Below are positions 21,260 to 33,499 of a stretch of DNA of 64,000 nucleotides, piece after piece. Numbering within the stretch: position 1 is the first letter of the stretch; each line of letters begins with the position of its first letter. The notes below the pieces were generated by a model that had not been told where the DNA came from, searched no databases, and saw nothing but the letters and a program-made list of their open reading frames with translations. The DNA is from Callorhinus ursinus (lineage: Eukaryota; Chordata; Mammalia; Carnivora; Otariidae): contig NW_020312894.1 in the NCBI RefSeq assembly GCF_003265705.1, forward strand, positions 5,550,334 to 5,614,333, written 5' to 3'. The position numbers and the translations under genes are program-made.

Positions 21260-22705
21260 TTATATACTAAAACTCACAAAACATTCAAGACAGAATCAAA
21301 GAAGACCTAGAAAAAACTGCAGAGATATATTCATGGTTTAGAAGAATCAACGTAGTTTAGCTGCCGCCAATTATCTACAGTTACAAAATAGCAGAAGTGT
21401 TTACTGTAGAAATCAACGATCTCACTCTAAACTTTATACAGAAAAACAAATGACATGAAATAGCCAAAGAAACCCTGAACCAAGTAGGACACTACCAGAT
21501 TTAAGACTTATTATAAAACTACAGGTACCAAAGGAGCAGGTTTTACTGGTCAAACAACACATCCATGAAACAAACTGACCACATTATCGGGCTCACTGAT
21601 TCTCAAAACAAGTGCCAAGGAAACTCAATGAGAAAGCATAGTATTTTCAAAAAGCTGTATTTCCAAAAGGTACATTGAGACAGGAAGGAAAGGGAGGGAA
21701 GGACGGGCGATCCATATCCAACACCATATATAAAAATCAACTCAAAATAGATCACACACCTAAATGCAAAAGTTAAATAACAAAACTTCTACAGGAACAC
21801 ACAGGAGAAAACCTTCATGAGCTTGGGTTAGTCAGATCTTTCTTAGGATACAAAAAGCATAAGACAAAAGAAAAAAAGAATCGGACTTCGTCAAATTAAA
21901 AACGTTTGCTCTTTGAAAGATTTTGCAAAGAGAGTAAAAAGGCAGGCTGTGGAACTGGAGAAGAAATTTGCAAAATGCATATCCAACAGAAAGCTTGTAC
22001 CCAGAATATATAAAAACTCTGAAAACTCAATAATAAAAACCCATCAAAAAATTGTCAAAAAAACATTTACATGGATACTTCACCAAAAAAGAGATACAAA
22101 TGGCCAAGACACACAAGAAAACACATTCAGTGTCACTAGTCGATAGGAAAATGCAAATTAAAACCACAAGGAGATACCACAATACACCTATTAGAATGGG
22201 TGAAGAAAAAAAAAAGCAGGAAGATGCAGAGGAACTGAAATTCTCTTGTATTGCTGGTCTGAAGGCAAAATGATACAGCCATTCTAGAAAACACTTTGGC
22301 AGTTTCTTATAATTCATCACATACTTACCTGATGAAATGACACAACCATCCCGCTTCTAGGTATTTGCCCAAGAGAAATGAAAACACAGGTCCGTACAAA
22401 GACCTCTACACAAATACTTATAGACAACTCTACTCATAATTCCACACAGGGAGACAGCCAACACATCTCCTATCAGTAGGTGAGTAAACAAACTGTGGTA
22501 GGTTCACAGGATAGAACAGTACTGAGCATGATAGTGACGGTGGGAGAAGAAGGGCCCCAGAGGGGCAGCAGGGACTTTTGGAGGAGAAGGGAAATCTTCT
22601 AACTCTTGCACTTGGTCCTGATGATGCAACTGTACATATCTGTCAAAATGCAGAACTAGACAGTATGGATGTTACCGTGTTACCTTGAAAATATATGCAA
22701 AGAAG
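21260..22705 (+). mobile_element. L1 LINE, C-terminal ORF2 and 3' UTR, about 1.4 kb
   Basis: This is the longest L1 remnant in the window. ORF2-derived text includes 'gtaggacactaccagatttaagacttattataaaactacagg', 'cggacttcgtcaaattaaaaacg' and 'tggccaagacacacaagaaaac'. The 3' UTR includes 'ttctaggtatttgcccaagagaaatgaaaac'. Many stops and indels interrupt the frame, so it makes no functional reverse transcriptase. Confidence 0.9.
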
Positions 22706-22849
22706 CAAATTTGATCATCATAAAATTCCCTGTAAATGATATGTAACTAATCCTGATATTATAGCGGATTTTTTTCTTGCTCTTACACACAGAGAAACAG
22801 ACTACTTTTAATAAAAGCAGGATCACACTTTAATTATTGTCAATTGCAA

Positions 22850-23310
22850 ATGGCTTTATTATTCAGTGGTGCAAGCCCCACATCATTACTCATGTTTTTC
22901 ACATCATTCTGGAGTAGCCATGCCAATTTATTCTTGCACATGAATGTTACACCACATGACTGAGTTTGAAACAGGTCCCAATGGAATTTAAATTGAGATT
23001 CCACGGAATTTTTTAATTAATTGAGGAGGCTTAGGATATCAGCCTTCTCATTTCTGCAAATATAATGTGTTTCCATTTGTTCGAGTCTATTTTTATGCCA
23101 TTCGAGAGTATTTTACGGGTTTCTTCATACTGATCGTAAACAGCTCTTGTTACTGTTGCTCCTACTGGGAGGGGCGCCTTCTTCAAAACCCTTTTAAATT
23201 TTCTATCTTTACTTGTATATGTGGGAAGTGACCGGATTTAATGTGTATATTTTGTGACTGAATTTACAGAATTCGGTTATTATTCCCAACAGTTTTTGTT
23301 ATGGGGGGGC
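22850..23310 (-). mobile_element. L1 ORF2 fragment, minus strand
   Basis: 'tgtttccatttgttcgagtctatttttatgcc', 'gtattttacgggtttcttcatactg' and 'cagaattcggttattattcccaacagttttt' are the reverse complement of an internal part of L1 ORF2. It is badly diverged. Confidence 0.7.
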
Positions 23311-23514
23311 CCTAAAGATATCAAGTATCTGTCAATAATTTTGTGCTGTCCTTTGTCATTGCTGTGCTTCTGTTTTCTTATTCAAATTTCTAGACTTATG
23401 ACACAGCCCATCATCACCAAGACAATGTCAAGTTGTACTAATAACCGCTGGTGTCTCTGTTTTCTTAAGAGATTTTAGTCGGCATGCCTTCAGGGTCTGA
23501 TTCTTTATTTCTAT

Positions 23515-23930
23515 TTTTCTATTGAGGTGTAACAGACATATAACATGATATAAGTTTAAGGTGCACGGGGGGTTGATGTGATATATTACCCACTTTTTTT
23601 TTTTAAGATTTTATTTATTCATTTGACAGAGACAGACACAGTGAGAGAGGGAACATAAGCAGAGGGAGTGGGAGAGGGAGAAGCAGACTTCCCGGCAAGC
23701 AGGGAGCCCAATGTGGGGCTCAATCCCAGGACCCTGAGATCATGACCTGAGCCGAAGGCAGATGCTTAATGATGGAGCCACCCAGGCACCCCTATATTAT
23801 ATACTTCTTGCAATACAATTACCACCATTCCATTAAGAAATCCTCAATCAGGTCACATAATTACCACTTCTTTTATATGGTGGGAACATTTAAGATCTCA
23901 TCTCTCGGATGATTAGCTGAAGACAGACCC
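23515..23930 (-). mobile_element. L1 3' UTR fragment split by a SINE
   Basis: 'attgaggtgtaacagacatataacatgatataagtttaaggtgcac' to the left of the SINE and 'aattaccaccattcc...gggaacatttaagatctcatctctc' to the right are two halves of one minus-strand L1 tail. Confidence 0.75.
23594..23792 (-). mobile_element. CAN-SINE, minus strand
   Basis: It has a poly-T and 'aagattttatttattcatttgaca' start, a GA-rich tract and a 'gagccacccaggcacccc' end. It sits inside the L1 fragment at 23515-23930. Its target duplication is short and unclear, with only TATATTA-like matches. Confidence 0.95.
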
Positions 23931-24029
23931 TGTGTATTATGTTAAGGAAGTACTCCTAACTTAAGAGATCACCTGTAACAAAACATGTGAGGCTAAACAA
24001 ATACGGTTATGGGTATTACTACAGTGGAG

Positions 24030-24330
24030 GAGTTTGATCATTGAAGAGCGAATGGATCGGTAATAAAATTAAGCACAGAGGAAGGGAGGGGAAAATAAAA
24101 CAAGGTGTAATCAGAGAGGGAGACAACCCATGAGACTCTTAATCACAGGAAACAAACTGAGAGCTGCTGGAGGAGAGGGGGTAGAGGAATGGGGTACATG
24201 GGTGATGGGCATTAAGGAGGGCACACGATGTAATAAGCACTGGATGTTATATGCAACTGATGAATCACTGAACTCTATCTCTGAAACTAATAATACACGA
24301 AATGTTAATTGAATTTAAATAAAAAAATAA
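24030..24330 (+). mobile_element. Carnivore-type L1 3' UTR
   Basis: 'catgagactcttaatcacaggaaacaaactgagagctgctgg', 'gggcattaaggagggcac' and 'gaatcactgaactctatctctgaaactaataatacac' form the typical tail of young carnivore L1. It ends in A-rich sequence. Confidence 0.9.
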
Positions 24331-24504
24331 AAACAATTTAAAAAAATTAAGCATCCAAAAAAGCACATAGGTATGCTTGTAAATTCTTACTAATGGGTAA
24401 AAATGGGACTTCCTAGGAAACATAAATATGTAAGGACAAACTATAATAAAACTTAGAACAGCAACACTTTTCACAAATCTCATTTCCCAGGAGGGTAGTG
24501 GAGC

Positions 24505-24605
24505 CACTTTATTAATTAATTCATTTAACAGGCATTCCCAGAGGCCTGCTGTATGTGCACTCAATTCTGGGGCCGCACAAAGCTCACATTCTGCTGGACA
24601 GAGTG
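24505..24605 (-). repeat. L2 LINE 3' end, minus strand
   Basis: 'attcatttaacaggcattcccagaggcctgctgtatgtgcac' is a diverged reverse complement of the terminal L2 block. Confidence 0.5.
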
Positions 24606-25043
24606 GATTCACAGGGAGCCTCCTGGCAGTGAAATTGAAACATTAGCTTCACTTGTCAGAGTGGAGGTAGACAAGCACGTTAATAACGGAGACTCTCTGG
24701 TACCTGGAGTAAGGTGATGTCACGCACTTGACAAGCACACACTGCAGGCATCTTCATATCAAATTTTGCAAATACAAAACAAAACAAAAGAACCCTCTTG
24801 GATGTCCGCTTGGTGAAAACAGTCAAGGAAATATCAATTAAAATATATAGCAATTGCCCAGAGTTAAGTAAACATTTTTCATATTTCCTATTTATTTCCA
24901 CATAGACATACTGAGAATACTAGAAGAAGCCATTCCACTAATCTGATTAAAATTTAGAGCCGCATTTTATAATTACCAAATTACTTAGCTTTGATCGTGA
25001 CCATCATGATTTTAAATTAGGGAGTACAAAATAATGGTTTATC

Positions 25044-25055
25044 GAGATTAATCTC
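25044..25055. promoter_or_regulatory. Palindromic GAGATTAATCTC homeodomain-type site
   Basis: A perfect 12-bp palindrome with two inverted TAATC (bicoid/OTX-like) half sites, in repeat-free AT-rich DNA. Further TTAATC-type matches lie near 25080 and 25279. Confidence 0.3.
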
Positions 25056-25778
25056 CTTGAACAAAATTCATATATTTTTAAGATTAATGTTTTTACCTTA
25101 TGACAATCATGGGCTTTGCAGTTATTCGCCAAGCACATAAAATTTAAAAAGAAATCGTCACAAATCAAATTGGCTTTCCACTACCTTACCCCAAAACTCT
25201 AATCACAAGTCACATAGAGAAGATGCAAATTGGAAGTCACTTTCCAACAGATGCTCCGTCAAGATTTCTTTGTTTTTTATTAATCTTGCTTAGGCAAGAT
25301 CTTAGCAGCAGCATGTAGTGGAAAGTAAATCCACAAAGTGGTACTATAATGACTAATTTTAATTATTTTCCAGAATCACTACTTGTTTTCAAAATTGAGT
25401 ATGTTTTTCACAAGCTAATTATCTGGCTACACAGTTAAAAGTTTGCAAAATAGAATGCTCCTAGTTCCTGTCTAAACAAAAAGCAGAGGATAATGAAGCC
25501 CACTTGTTTTGAATTTAAATCAACTGTTTAGGTGTCAGGAAGAGGCAAAAAGCAGAAATCTAGGTTGATCAATTAAAAAGCACAGTCAATAGGAGGCATT
25601 TGTTGGAGAGAATCACAAACCTCAAATGCAACTACATGCAAATTCTGGTAAGGCAGTCACCGTTATTTGGGATAAAACCGTTACCACACATAAAAAGCAA
25701 AATTGCAGTATTAATGTGGACGAAGATATGGACCTCCGAGACCGTCCCTGAGTCACTCCACCCCTCCCCAACTCCAGC
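25056..25778. other. Repeat-poor intronic DNA
   Basis: I see no recognisable repeat and no exon. The stretch 25,010-25,450 reads as unique, AT-rich DNA and is a plausible conserved non-coding element. Confidence 0.4.
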
Positions 25779-26345
25779 TGTTTTGCAGGCTGAATTGTGG
25801 CCCCCCAAAGTCATATGTTGAAGTCCTAACCCTCAGCACCTCAGAACATGAGTGTGTTTGGAGAGAGGGCCTTAAAAGAGGTAATTAAGGGGCACCTGAG
25901 TGGCTCAGTTGGTTAAGCAACTGCCTTCGGCTCAGGTCATGATCCTGGAGTCCCGGGATCGAGTCCCACATCGGGCTCCCTGCTGAGCAGGGAGTCTGCT
26001 TCTCCCTCTGACCCTCTTCCCTCTCGTGCTCTCTATCTCTCATTCTCTCTCAAATAAATAATAAAATAAAATCTTTAAAAAAAAAAAAGCGGTAATTAAG
26101 TTTAAATGAGGTCATGGGGGCGGGCGGGAGGCTAATCCAATATATCATTATAAGGAGAGAAGATGCACAAAGCCATGCAGAGAAGGAGACATATAAAGAA
26201 GGAAAGGAGGGAACCATGGGAAGAAAGCATCCCTGCCCAAAGCCTTGATCTAGGATTTCTGGATTTCCTCCAGAGAGGTGGGGAAATGAATTTCTATAAG
26301 GTAGGCCACCCACTCTGCCTTATTTTGATATGGCAGCACTAAGCA
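25779..26345 (+). mobile_element. MLT1-type LTR (ERVL-MaLR), split by a SINE
   Basis: It starts TGTTTTGCAGGCTGAATTGTGG, then 'ccaaagtcatatgttgaagtcctaaccc'. After the SINE come 'aatgaggtcatgggg', 'ctaatccaatat' and 'cattataaggagagaagatgc'. This order matches MLT1 LTRs. It is a solitary, non-coding LTR relic of an ancient endogenous retrovirus-like element. Confidence 0.7.
25890..26090 (+). mobile_element. CAN-SINE inserted into the MLT1 LTR
   Basis: It has the canonical 'gggcacctgagtggctcagttggttaagcaactgcc' head and an 'aaataaataataaaataaaatcttt' tail. The perfect 10-bp duplication GGTAATTAAG flanks it at 25880-25889 and 26091-26100. Confidence 0.97.
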
Positions 26346-26399
26346 AGCTCCCTCACTGCTCAAAACACACTTCCAGGGTCCTAGAACCTCCCTAGCTCC

Positions 26400-26690
26400 C
26401 TCCCCCTGTAGACACTTCCTGCTTCCTGCGCCTGCCCTCTGAAGAATGCTCCTGATGCCCTCCCTCCCCTTCCTCAGAGCTTGGCTTCAAGGCCTCCTTT
26501 TCTAAGAGCTAAGCCTTAGAACAACTTAGAAGTTGTAGCCCAGCTCCGCGTCAGCACACCTGATCCCCGTACCCTGCCTATTTCAGGAACATTATATGAT
26601 CCACCCACTTACTATCATCGTCTATCAACTCTCCTCATTAGAATATAAACTCCACAAGGGTAGGGATCTTTGGCTACCAACAGACCTCTC
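26400..26690 (+). repeat. L2 LINE 3' end
   Basis: 'cagagcttggcttcaaggcctcc' and 'ttagaatataaactccacaagggtagggatctttg' match the L2 3' end closely. Confidence 0.8.
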
Positions 26691-26924
26691 TTATCTCTAG
26701 AAAAGAACAATGAATCCGTGTATGCATTCGGTTGTCATTTTTAAAAAATGTTTAAAGTCAGAGAAAAGGACAGGGCTAATACAAACAAGTACAAGGTAAA
26801 ATTGTTCCATCCGGCAAAGGTCATGACTTGAAATAAGGAGAGACCAATTCTGCCAGTGGACAGGAAAATGGACTTCTGACGAAGTCACCCACTGCTTTTC
26901 CAATCCTTTTAAAGATTTAAACCA

Positions 26925-27125
26925 GGGCGCCTGGGGTGGCTCAGTTGGTTAAGTGTCTGCCTTCAGCTTAGGTCATGATCCCAGGGTCCTGGGACCAAGG
27001 CCCACGTAGTCGGGCTCCGTGTTCAGCGTGGAGTCTGCTTCTCCCTCTGCCTGCTGCTCCCCCTGCCTGTGCTCTCTCTCCCTTTCTCTGTCAAATAAAT
27101 AAAATCTTAAAAAAAAAAAAAAAAA
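26925..27125 (+). mobile_element. CAN-SINE
   Basis: It has the head 'gggcgcctggggtggctcagttggttaagtgtctgcc', a 'caaataaataaaatctt' tail and a long poly-A. The target duplication is blurred (TTTAAACCAG against CCTAAACCGA). Confidence 0.93.
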
Positions 27126-30100
27126 TCCCTAAACCGATAGCTAATGAGAACCATTCTAAAGAAATTCATGTACCAAAACAATTTTTACAATAAACTCAAA
27201 ATGCATGTTCTGAGACAATGGTGCTTCTAGAGTTGCACTGAATTCATGTTTTCAACACATCTCCATGCTGGGGTTTGCCAGGAGGGCACCGGAATGCTAG
27301 AATCTACCTTGGAGCCACAGGTATTCCCAGGTGCTCTCCTTCCTCTCAAGTGCACGCTCTTACCCATTTTATCGTTTTCAAAGCAAATTAAAGCCTGCCC
27401 AGGAAAAAAGAATCACCCGATGAGTCTTACAGAAAACTGCCTGCTCACTGAATGGAAATTGCATTAATAACGACAATCCAGTATGCTGTAGAATTTGTGC
27501 ATTTTTGTACGTACAGCAAAAGCATGGGGCTCTGTTGTAAGACCAAAGTATGGTCTGCGAGTCTATTTTACCAGGCAGTAACGAGGTTCTGCTCCAGCAT
27601 CCAAGAGCAGCCTGTGGCTTCTCTCCAAGGCAAAGCTTCCCCTCGGGGCTCAGCCACATCGGATCATGATAAGCCTCCATCAAAACACATGGCAAAGGCT
27701 AAGACCAAAAGGCGGGTGCTGGTGCCCACCCAGCCATCACAATGCAGGCATGTAATCCAGGAAAAATGAGGAAGCAGAAAGCCTCATTCTGCTAAAGGGC
27801 TTTGCTTGCATTTGAGAGAACCTCATGCCCAGTGCACTGTGCTGGTCACTGCCCAGCAGATGAGAAACAAAGTGAGCCTTTCCGCCCCCGTGGGGCCCCG
27901 GCAGCGTGGATGCAACCCAGACACAACTTTCTGGAGGGTTTCCTGGGCACGCCGATTCTGTATGGATCAGGACCCAGTGAGGTTGTGCAGCCAAATGACT
28001 CAACTCCCCTCACTCTACCACCTGAGAGCCTCATCTTTTCATAAGGAAAGCAGGCAAGGGCAAATGTGCCTTGTTTTGAAATATTAAAATTATCTTCAAA
28101 TTGCTAACATTTTTGTTATTTTGCCAGATGGACAATCTACTTGATTACTAACATCAGTTATGAGTCAGGCCGTAAAATTTCAAGCGAAGGGTTATGAAGG
28201 TAATGGGGAAGAAACAGCCAGAGCTCAGAAAAATTCAATATGCCAGGTTTTAGAAAGGCTCAAAAAGTCCTCCCTTATCACATGGCTGTGAGTGGGATTG
28301 CTGAGAATCCATTCTCAGGCCAGTCTGAAAGTCGCTCTGAGACATGGCTTCCAGAGTTGACTGTGTCTGAGCCACTATGAAAACCTCAACGTCGATGCCC
28401 CAACATTAGGGTCACGAGTCAAAGGCGGCCTCATTCTGACTTCCGGCCAGCCTTGGCGTGACCGTGAGGTTCTTCCTGCCTTGGAGGAGGAGGCCGGGAG
28501 GCCACGGGGCCCAGCTGAACATCACTGTGGCTTCACCCCTTTCCACGCACTACGTTCCGCTTAGAACTAGCGTGATCTAAGCCTTTTGCAATCAGAGGGC
28601 AACATTTCGGGTCCAGGAAGAATAAGGTCCTTTCTATGAGAACCAGAATCTGTGCAGTGTTCAGACCACCCACTGTAGCCAGACATTTTGGTGAACGGCT
28701 GCTGACAGGTGGCTCAGAATGAAGACAGCAGGGGACTAGAGAGGCCAGCTCACACCCATTTGGTGTCTCCTTCCTGCCGGCCGGATGGGTGCTCAGGACA
28801 TATTGAGGATACAAGAGCAGAGGCGTTAGGAACACCACTTATAAAATGTATTGCTCAGAAACAGTTGCCAACTATGCCCAGAGCTACGGGAGCTGACGCT
28901 GACAGAGCGTGACAAGTCTAGCCTCACCTCCCCCTGCCCCGGGGCTCTCGGCCATGGCCAGGTGGCTCCACCCGTCTGGCGGACGCAGGCTGCCCTGGCC
29001 CTGGGTACAGGGCGTCCAGGACAGGAGCTATGGAGCAACAAGACAACAGCCAGGACAAGCAGGGTCAAAGAAGACAAGGGGAGAGGGCCGGCGGGGCGCC
29101 TGAGGTCCTTGGGGCGGTCCGCTCAGCGCCTCCCACAAATGTGAGTGTCACCCCTTGCTACAGGCCAGGCCCTGTGCCGGGGCTTGGGACGTGAATGGAA
29201 AGGAACCAGCACGGTGCCTGCCCATGTCCAGTGAGAAACGACCACTAAGGGAACAATCTCTGCGCTGGCACAGGGCCAGGATGGGTGCCATGGTGCTGTA
29301 GAGGAATGAAACGGGCTAGCTAGCCAGGTAGAGGCAGGGGTGGCGGTGGGGGGCGGGGGGTGGATGAACTCAGCCCAGGCAAAGGTGCTGCTTAATCACA
29401 GTAGCGAATGCATCAGGAGCCCAAGGTCTGGGAGCCCAACAGGCCTCATTATGGTAGGTGGTCAGAGAGGTAGAAAGAGNNNNNNNNNNGAGCACCAGGC
29501 ACGGGACACAGTAGGCTCTGCAGAGCCAGAAGGCCAAGGCACCTGGCTGGCAGCATTCACTAATCCTGTTCTTATATGCGAGACGTCATCAGAAGCCAAG
29601 AAATAATGGGGAGAGGGGCACTGCTCAATCATATTTGCCTTCAAGCCTCCTATGTCTTAACAGCTAATCATTACCAGAGCAGACTGGACACTACTCCAGT
29701 CCGGAAGTACACCAACATGACAGGGAAAGAAGGTTGCCTGTTATGGAAACTTGAAAACACCAACAACTTGGATGTTCACTTTGAAATGAGCATACTCCAT
29801 TAACTACTTCGTATTTGGCTTGCTGTTTACACACTCTTAGACACAAATGCCATTCCTTTCCTGACAAGTACAGAGTGAAAGGGGGAAAAGATATCTTTGG
29901 AACAACTCATAATTTTCTAGACTATGTATCCAACAGTTAGAAGGCTAACTCCATGGAAAGACAGAAGTGATGAAGCCCTGCCTTTAGTGGTTGGCAGTGT
30001 GGAAGGACAGGAGGCAGAGAAGATTATCAACAAGAGAAGGTTTGGGGGCACTCTGTGGTCATTTCTCTGGAATCTAAAACGAAAAGACAATAATCAGAGA

Positions 30101-30782
30101 AAATGTCAAAATGAGAAACCAGAGGGCACACCAGATGTTCCCTGCTTCTCTTTGGGATGCACCTGTAGACGCCCTTCTTTGCCTACAGCATGGACAGAGC
30201 AAGGGGGGGCGACTCTGTGCTTGACTGAGTAAAATTTCTTCCTTTCCTGTCATTGCCAGTAAAACATTCAATTATAAAAAAAAAAAATGTCAGCTTAGTA
30301 CTCAGAAAATTCAATTACAAGGGGCCTGCTTGTTAGCACAATTCTTATTCTCCTCCCCAGTAATTTTTTTTATATTTTTGACATAATAACATATGACTTC
30401 CAAATCTCTCTAATTCAGATTTACTGGCAAAGGGAGAATACTTATTGGTGGGAAATGTGAATTTCAGCATATAGTTTGTAAAAACAGATTTTATGTATAT
30501 ATAGTAACTTACTCAAAAATCGACTGCCAAAGTATAGACAGTGATTTTTCAGATACCTACTTCTGGTCTGATGGTTACGTATAGCTTTTTCTTTCTATTC
30601 CAACAGCCCTGTTAACATATTTGGATTCGTTAAAACATACGTAAACTATCTACTACTTTGAGTTTAGGAATTTTTATTATATAATCACTCCTCCCTGCCC
30701 TTCTCGAAACTCCTGCTTCAAATCTTTGTTTATTTTTATTTGAAATTATTTATTTCAAATAATATAAGCCATGGTAAAAAAA
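27126..30782. other. Intronic DNA, no gene recognised
   Basis: Several short overlapping frames on both strands (for example 27452-27769 and 28851-29144) look random and lack splice signals. A weak L2-like stretch lies near 29130-29290. A G-rich string at 29337-29360 could form a quadruplex. The assembly gap at 29480-29489 falls here. Confidence 0.5.
29480..29489. other. Assembly gap (10 N)
   Basis: Ten ambiguous bases between 'tagaaagag' and 'gagcaccagg'. The true length is unknown. Confidence 0.99.
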
Positions 30783-30818
30783 ATACATATATACATATAT
30801 ATATATACACACACATAT
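30783..30818. repeat. AT/AC-rich simple repeat
   Basis: 'atacatatatacatatatatatatacacacacatatg' is a mixed (TA)n/(CA)n low-complexity tract. Confidence 0.85.
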
Positions 30819-31729
30819 GCATTTTAGAACATTAGTATTTCTTAATAGTCTTTCTCCATCCTGAAAAGCATGGTCCAAAGTGGTCTTTGTATGTAATAAA
30901 AAAGGGTATCTTTTCTTAATAAATAATTAATGGCTCATAAAAAAAAAGAAAACTGATTTTCCAGGGACGGAAAGTAAATACATGAATTTTTAAGAAGAAG
31001 TATGTAAGCCCAAAGCATGGTTATAAACACATAACCAAGAAGACATCAATATCTTCCTGTTGTTGCGAGTCTCCAACTCATTTTGATAAGCAGAGTAGCA
31101 GAAAATGACCCACAGCAATGGCCCTCTTGCAGGGTTAAACTAACCCATTCCTCTCTCCATAGCCACTCAGCACTGTCTCACTTTCCCCTTGCACCACTGG
31201 GGGGACCAAGAAGCAGAGCTCCCCCGGAACTTCACCATCCAGGAAGATTTCCAGGGCTCCAGTGCAACAAGGAGAGGGAGAGTGGAGGATGGACCAATGT
31301 CATTACAAATGCCACTGCTTTAGAGAGACAGACATCACTCCCAAAAGAGCGAAGCACTCATTAGCAGCTTGATTCTGATGCTCTGTCTTCTCCATTGGTT
31401 CCTTGGTGGAGAATATTATTAGTATTCTACCAAAGAAGTAGGAATTGAAGGTATATTAGCAAATGAAATAATCAGGCTCAAAAAACTGTGAGTTAAGTAA
31501 CATGTTATTAAACTAAAGGGCATTAAAAGATCATTTTGCTAGGACTAATTGATTTTTAGCTTTCTAAACAATAAGCCACACAAAATTTAATAGTTCATTT
31601 GTTTCTGTATACATTCTTAAACTATTTTTATTCGAAAATATCCTCAAAAGATCCTGATTGGCACTGTTCATAAGATGAAATGATCAAACATCTTCATGAA
31701 CTCAGAGTGGTTGGGAGGGTTGACTGCTG
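30819..31729. other. Intronic DNA, nothing recognised
   Basis: No repeat family or exon was recognised. A 93-codon frame at 31083-31364 has no supporting signals. Confidence 0.5.
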
Positions 31730-31865
31730 AGTTGGGACACGGGTCCCCACAGTGATGGAAGATGCTAACACTGGGCAAGGGGTACCTGTGAACACACTGT
31801 AGGATCTTTGCAACTTGTCCATAAGTCTACTTATTCCAAATTATAAAGCTCCTTAAAAAAATAGG
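31730..31865 (+). mobile_element. Old L1M 3' UTR end
   Basis: 'gaagatgctaacactgggcaaggggtacctgtg' and 'gatctttgcaacttgtccataagtctacttattccaaattataaagc' match the L1M 3' end. Confidence 0.65.
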
Positions 31866-32720
31866 AGAAATGCAACACCGCCCAAAAGGGGGAATCTCTC
31901 TTTCTAGAAAAACTATAAAATTCATCTAGTGAGGAAACTTGTTTATGATATAAAGTTTTTTTTTTTACTTATGTAAAGATGTCTAATCAAAAAGCTTGAA
32001 CAAAAAGAACCCTGCATGAGTCTGCTACTGCCACTCAGTGAGGTCCAACCTGCTCGTCAACGTGACACACTCTGATTTAAGCCATTTTTTTTATATTGGA
32101 CACAACAAAGGGACTGAGACTTGGAGATATTTGAATCTCACAAACGCAGTATTTGTGGGTATGCTAAATACTTCTTAGAAGCTGATCGTAAAAGAAGGTA
32201 AAACTACATTGACGGATGGGCTGCCTCGAAGATGGGGTGTATTGTTCAGAGATAGGGAGATGCTAATGACAAAAAAGGTGATTTAGTAAGCTAATTATGC
32301 AACTACTTTCCAGCCGGCCATTTGTAAGCACAAATCCTGATTAAAAATGAATGCAGGCAATAGCAGCATGTAGAAAGTTGGAGGTCTGAACCCCTGCGCG
32401 GCTCCTGGAAGCTCAGATACAGCAATGCACAGCGCCCCCCCCCCCACACGCCCACGTCCAAGACTACAAAGACAAAATCACCGGACTATGCTATTAGAAC
32501 TGCATCCTGATGGAATGTCATCGAATTAACAGCCTCGGTCAGACACTCACCGTGTTAGTACTCTGCTATGCAGCAGGCCCGTCTACACACAGCACCGTGC
32601 TTTTACTCTCCTCTTGAGGCCTCCCTCAGCGATACCTCTGCTGCTTGTCAGAACGGAAGAAGCTGAATGAACATCCAAAGACGCAGAATGTCCTCCCGAA
32701 TGTTTAACTTTCATACTTTT
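31866..32720. other. Intronic DNA, nothing recognised
   Basis: Only an 11-base C run at 32435-32445 stands out. No exon or named repeat was seen. Confidence 0.5.
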
Positions 32721-32746
32721 TTTTAAAGATTTTTTTTATTTATTTG

Positions 32747-32791
<45 letters not shown>

Positions 32792-32940
32792 ACAAGTAGG
32801 CAGAGTGGCAGGCAGAGGGAGAGGGAGAAGCAGGCTCTCCGCTGAGCAAGGAGCCGGACGGGAGGCTCGATCCCAGGACCCCAGGATCATGACCTGAGCT
32901 GAAAGCAGCCGCTTAACAGACTGAGCCACCCAGGTGCCCC
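32721..32940 (-). mobile_element. CAN-SINE with internal (AG)n, minus strand
   Basis: It has a poly-T and 'aaagattttttttatttatttgac' tail, an (AG)n tract at about 32757-32790 and a 'gagccacccaggtgcccc' head end. The 16-bp duplication has one mismatch: TAACTTTCATACTTTT at 32705-32720 and TAACTTCCATACTTTT at 32941-32956. Confidence 0.97.
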
Positions 32941-33499
32941 TAACTTCCATACTTTTTAATTAAAATAGCACTAAGCTCTATATTAAATTAAGGACATGAC
33001 TGAAGAAGACCCAGTAAAGGAAAGATAAGCCATTAATGCGCAGGTTCCACACTCGAGGTCATCATTTCGACACATTCTGATTCTAAGCACTGCCCAGGAT
33101 ACTACTTCCCTAAGACGGATTGGGTGAACGATGCCAGGAAGCCCTGTGGAAGCTGTTATTTACAGCAGGGGCCAAATTTACTCAGTCCTCCCATTTCACA
33201 CTGACACCTCAAAGAAAGGGACATTGGTCCTTGAGGGCTGACAGCCTTGCTGGGCATCCCCACTTTCAACCATGTATCGTGAGCACTGAAGCAGTGAGTC
33301 CAAGGATGGGAATAGTTGCTGCCGAAGAGAAGCTGAAAGGGCGCTGGAGGGTCACGCGAGGCACACAGGAGAACTCTCTTAGCTGCTCCAATCCGACAAC
33401 CAAACCACAGCTTAGAGCAGGGAGGCATGGCACACAACGGACACGTGCCTGTCACTGTAACTCACCTACGTGTTACCAGTATGTTCGGGTGGACCTGTC

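Noticed and set aside
21260..22705. Active L1 or intact reverse transcriptase
   Set aside because: Only the C-terminal ORF2 part and 3' UTR remain, with many stops and frameshifts. No 5' end or intact frame exists in the window.
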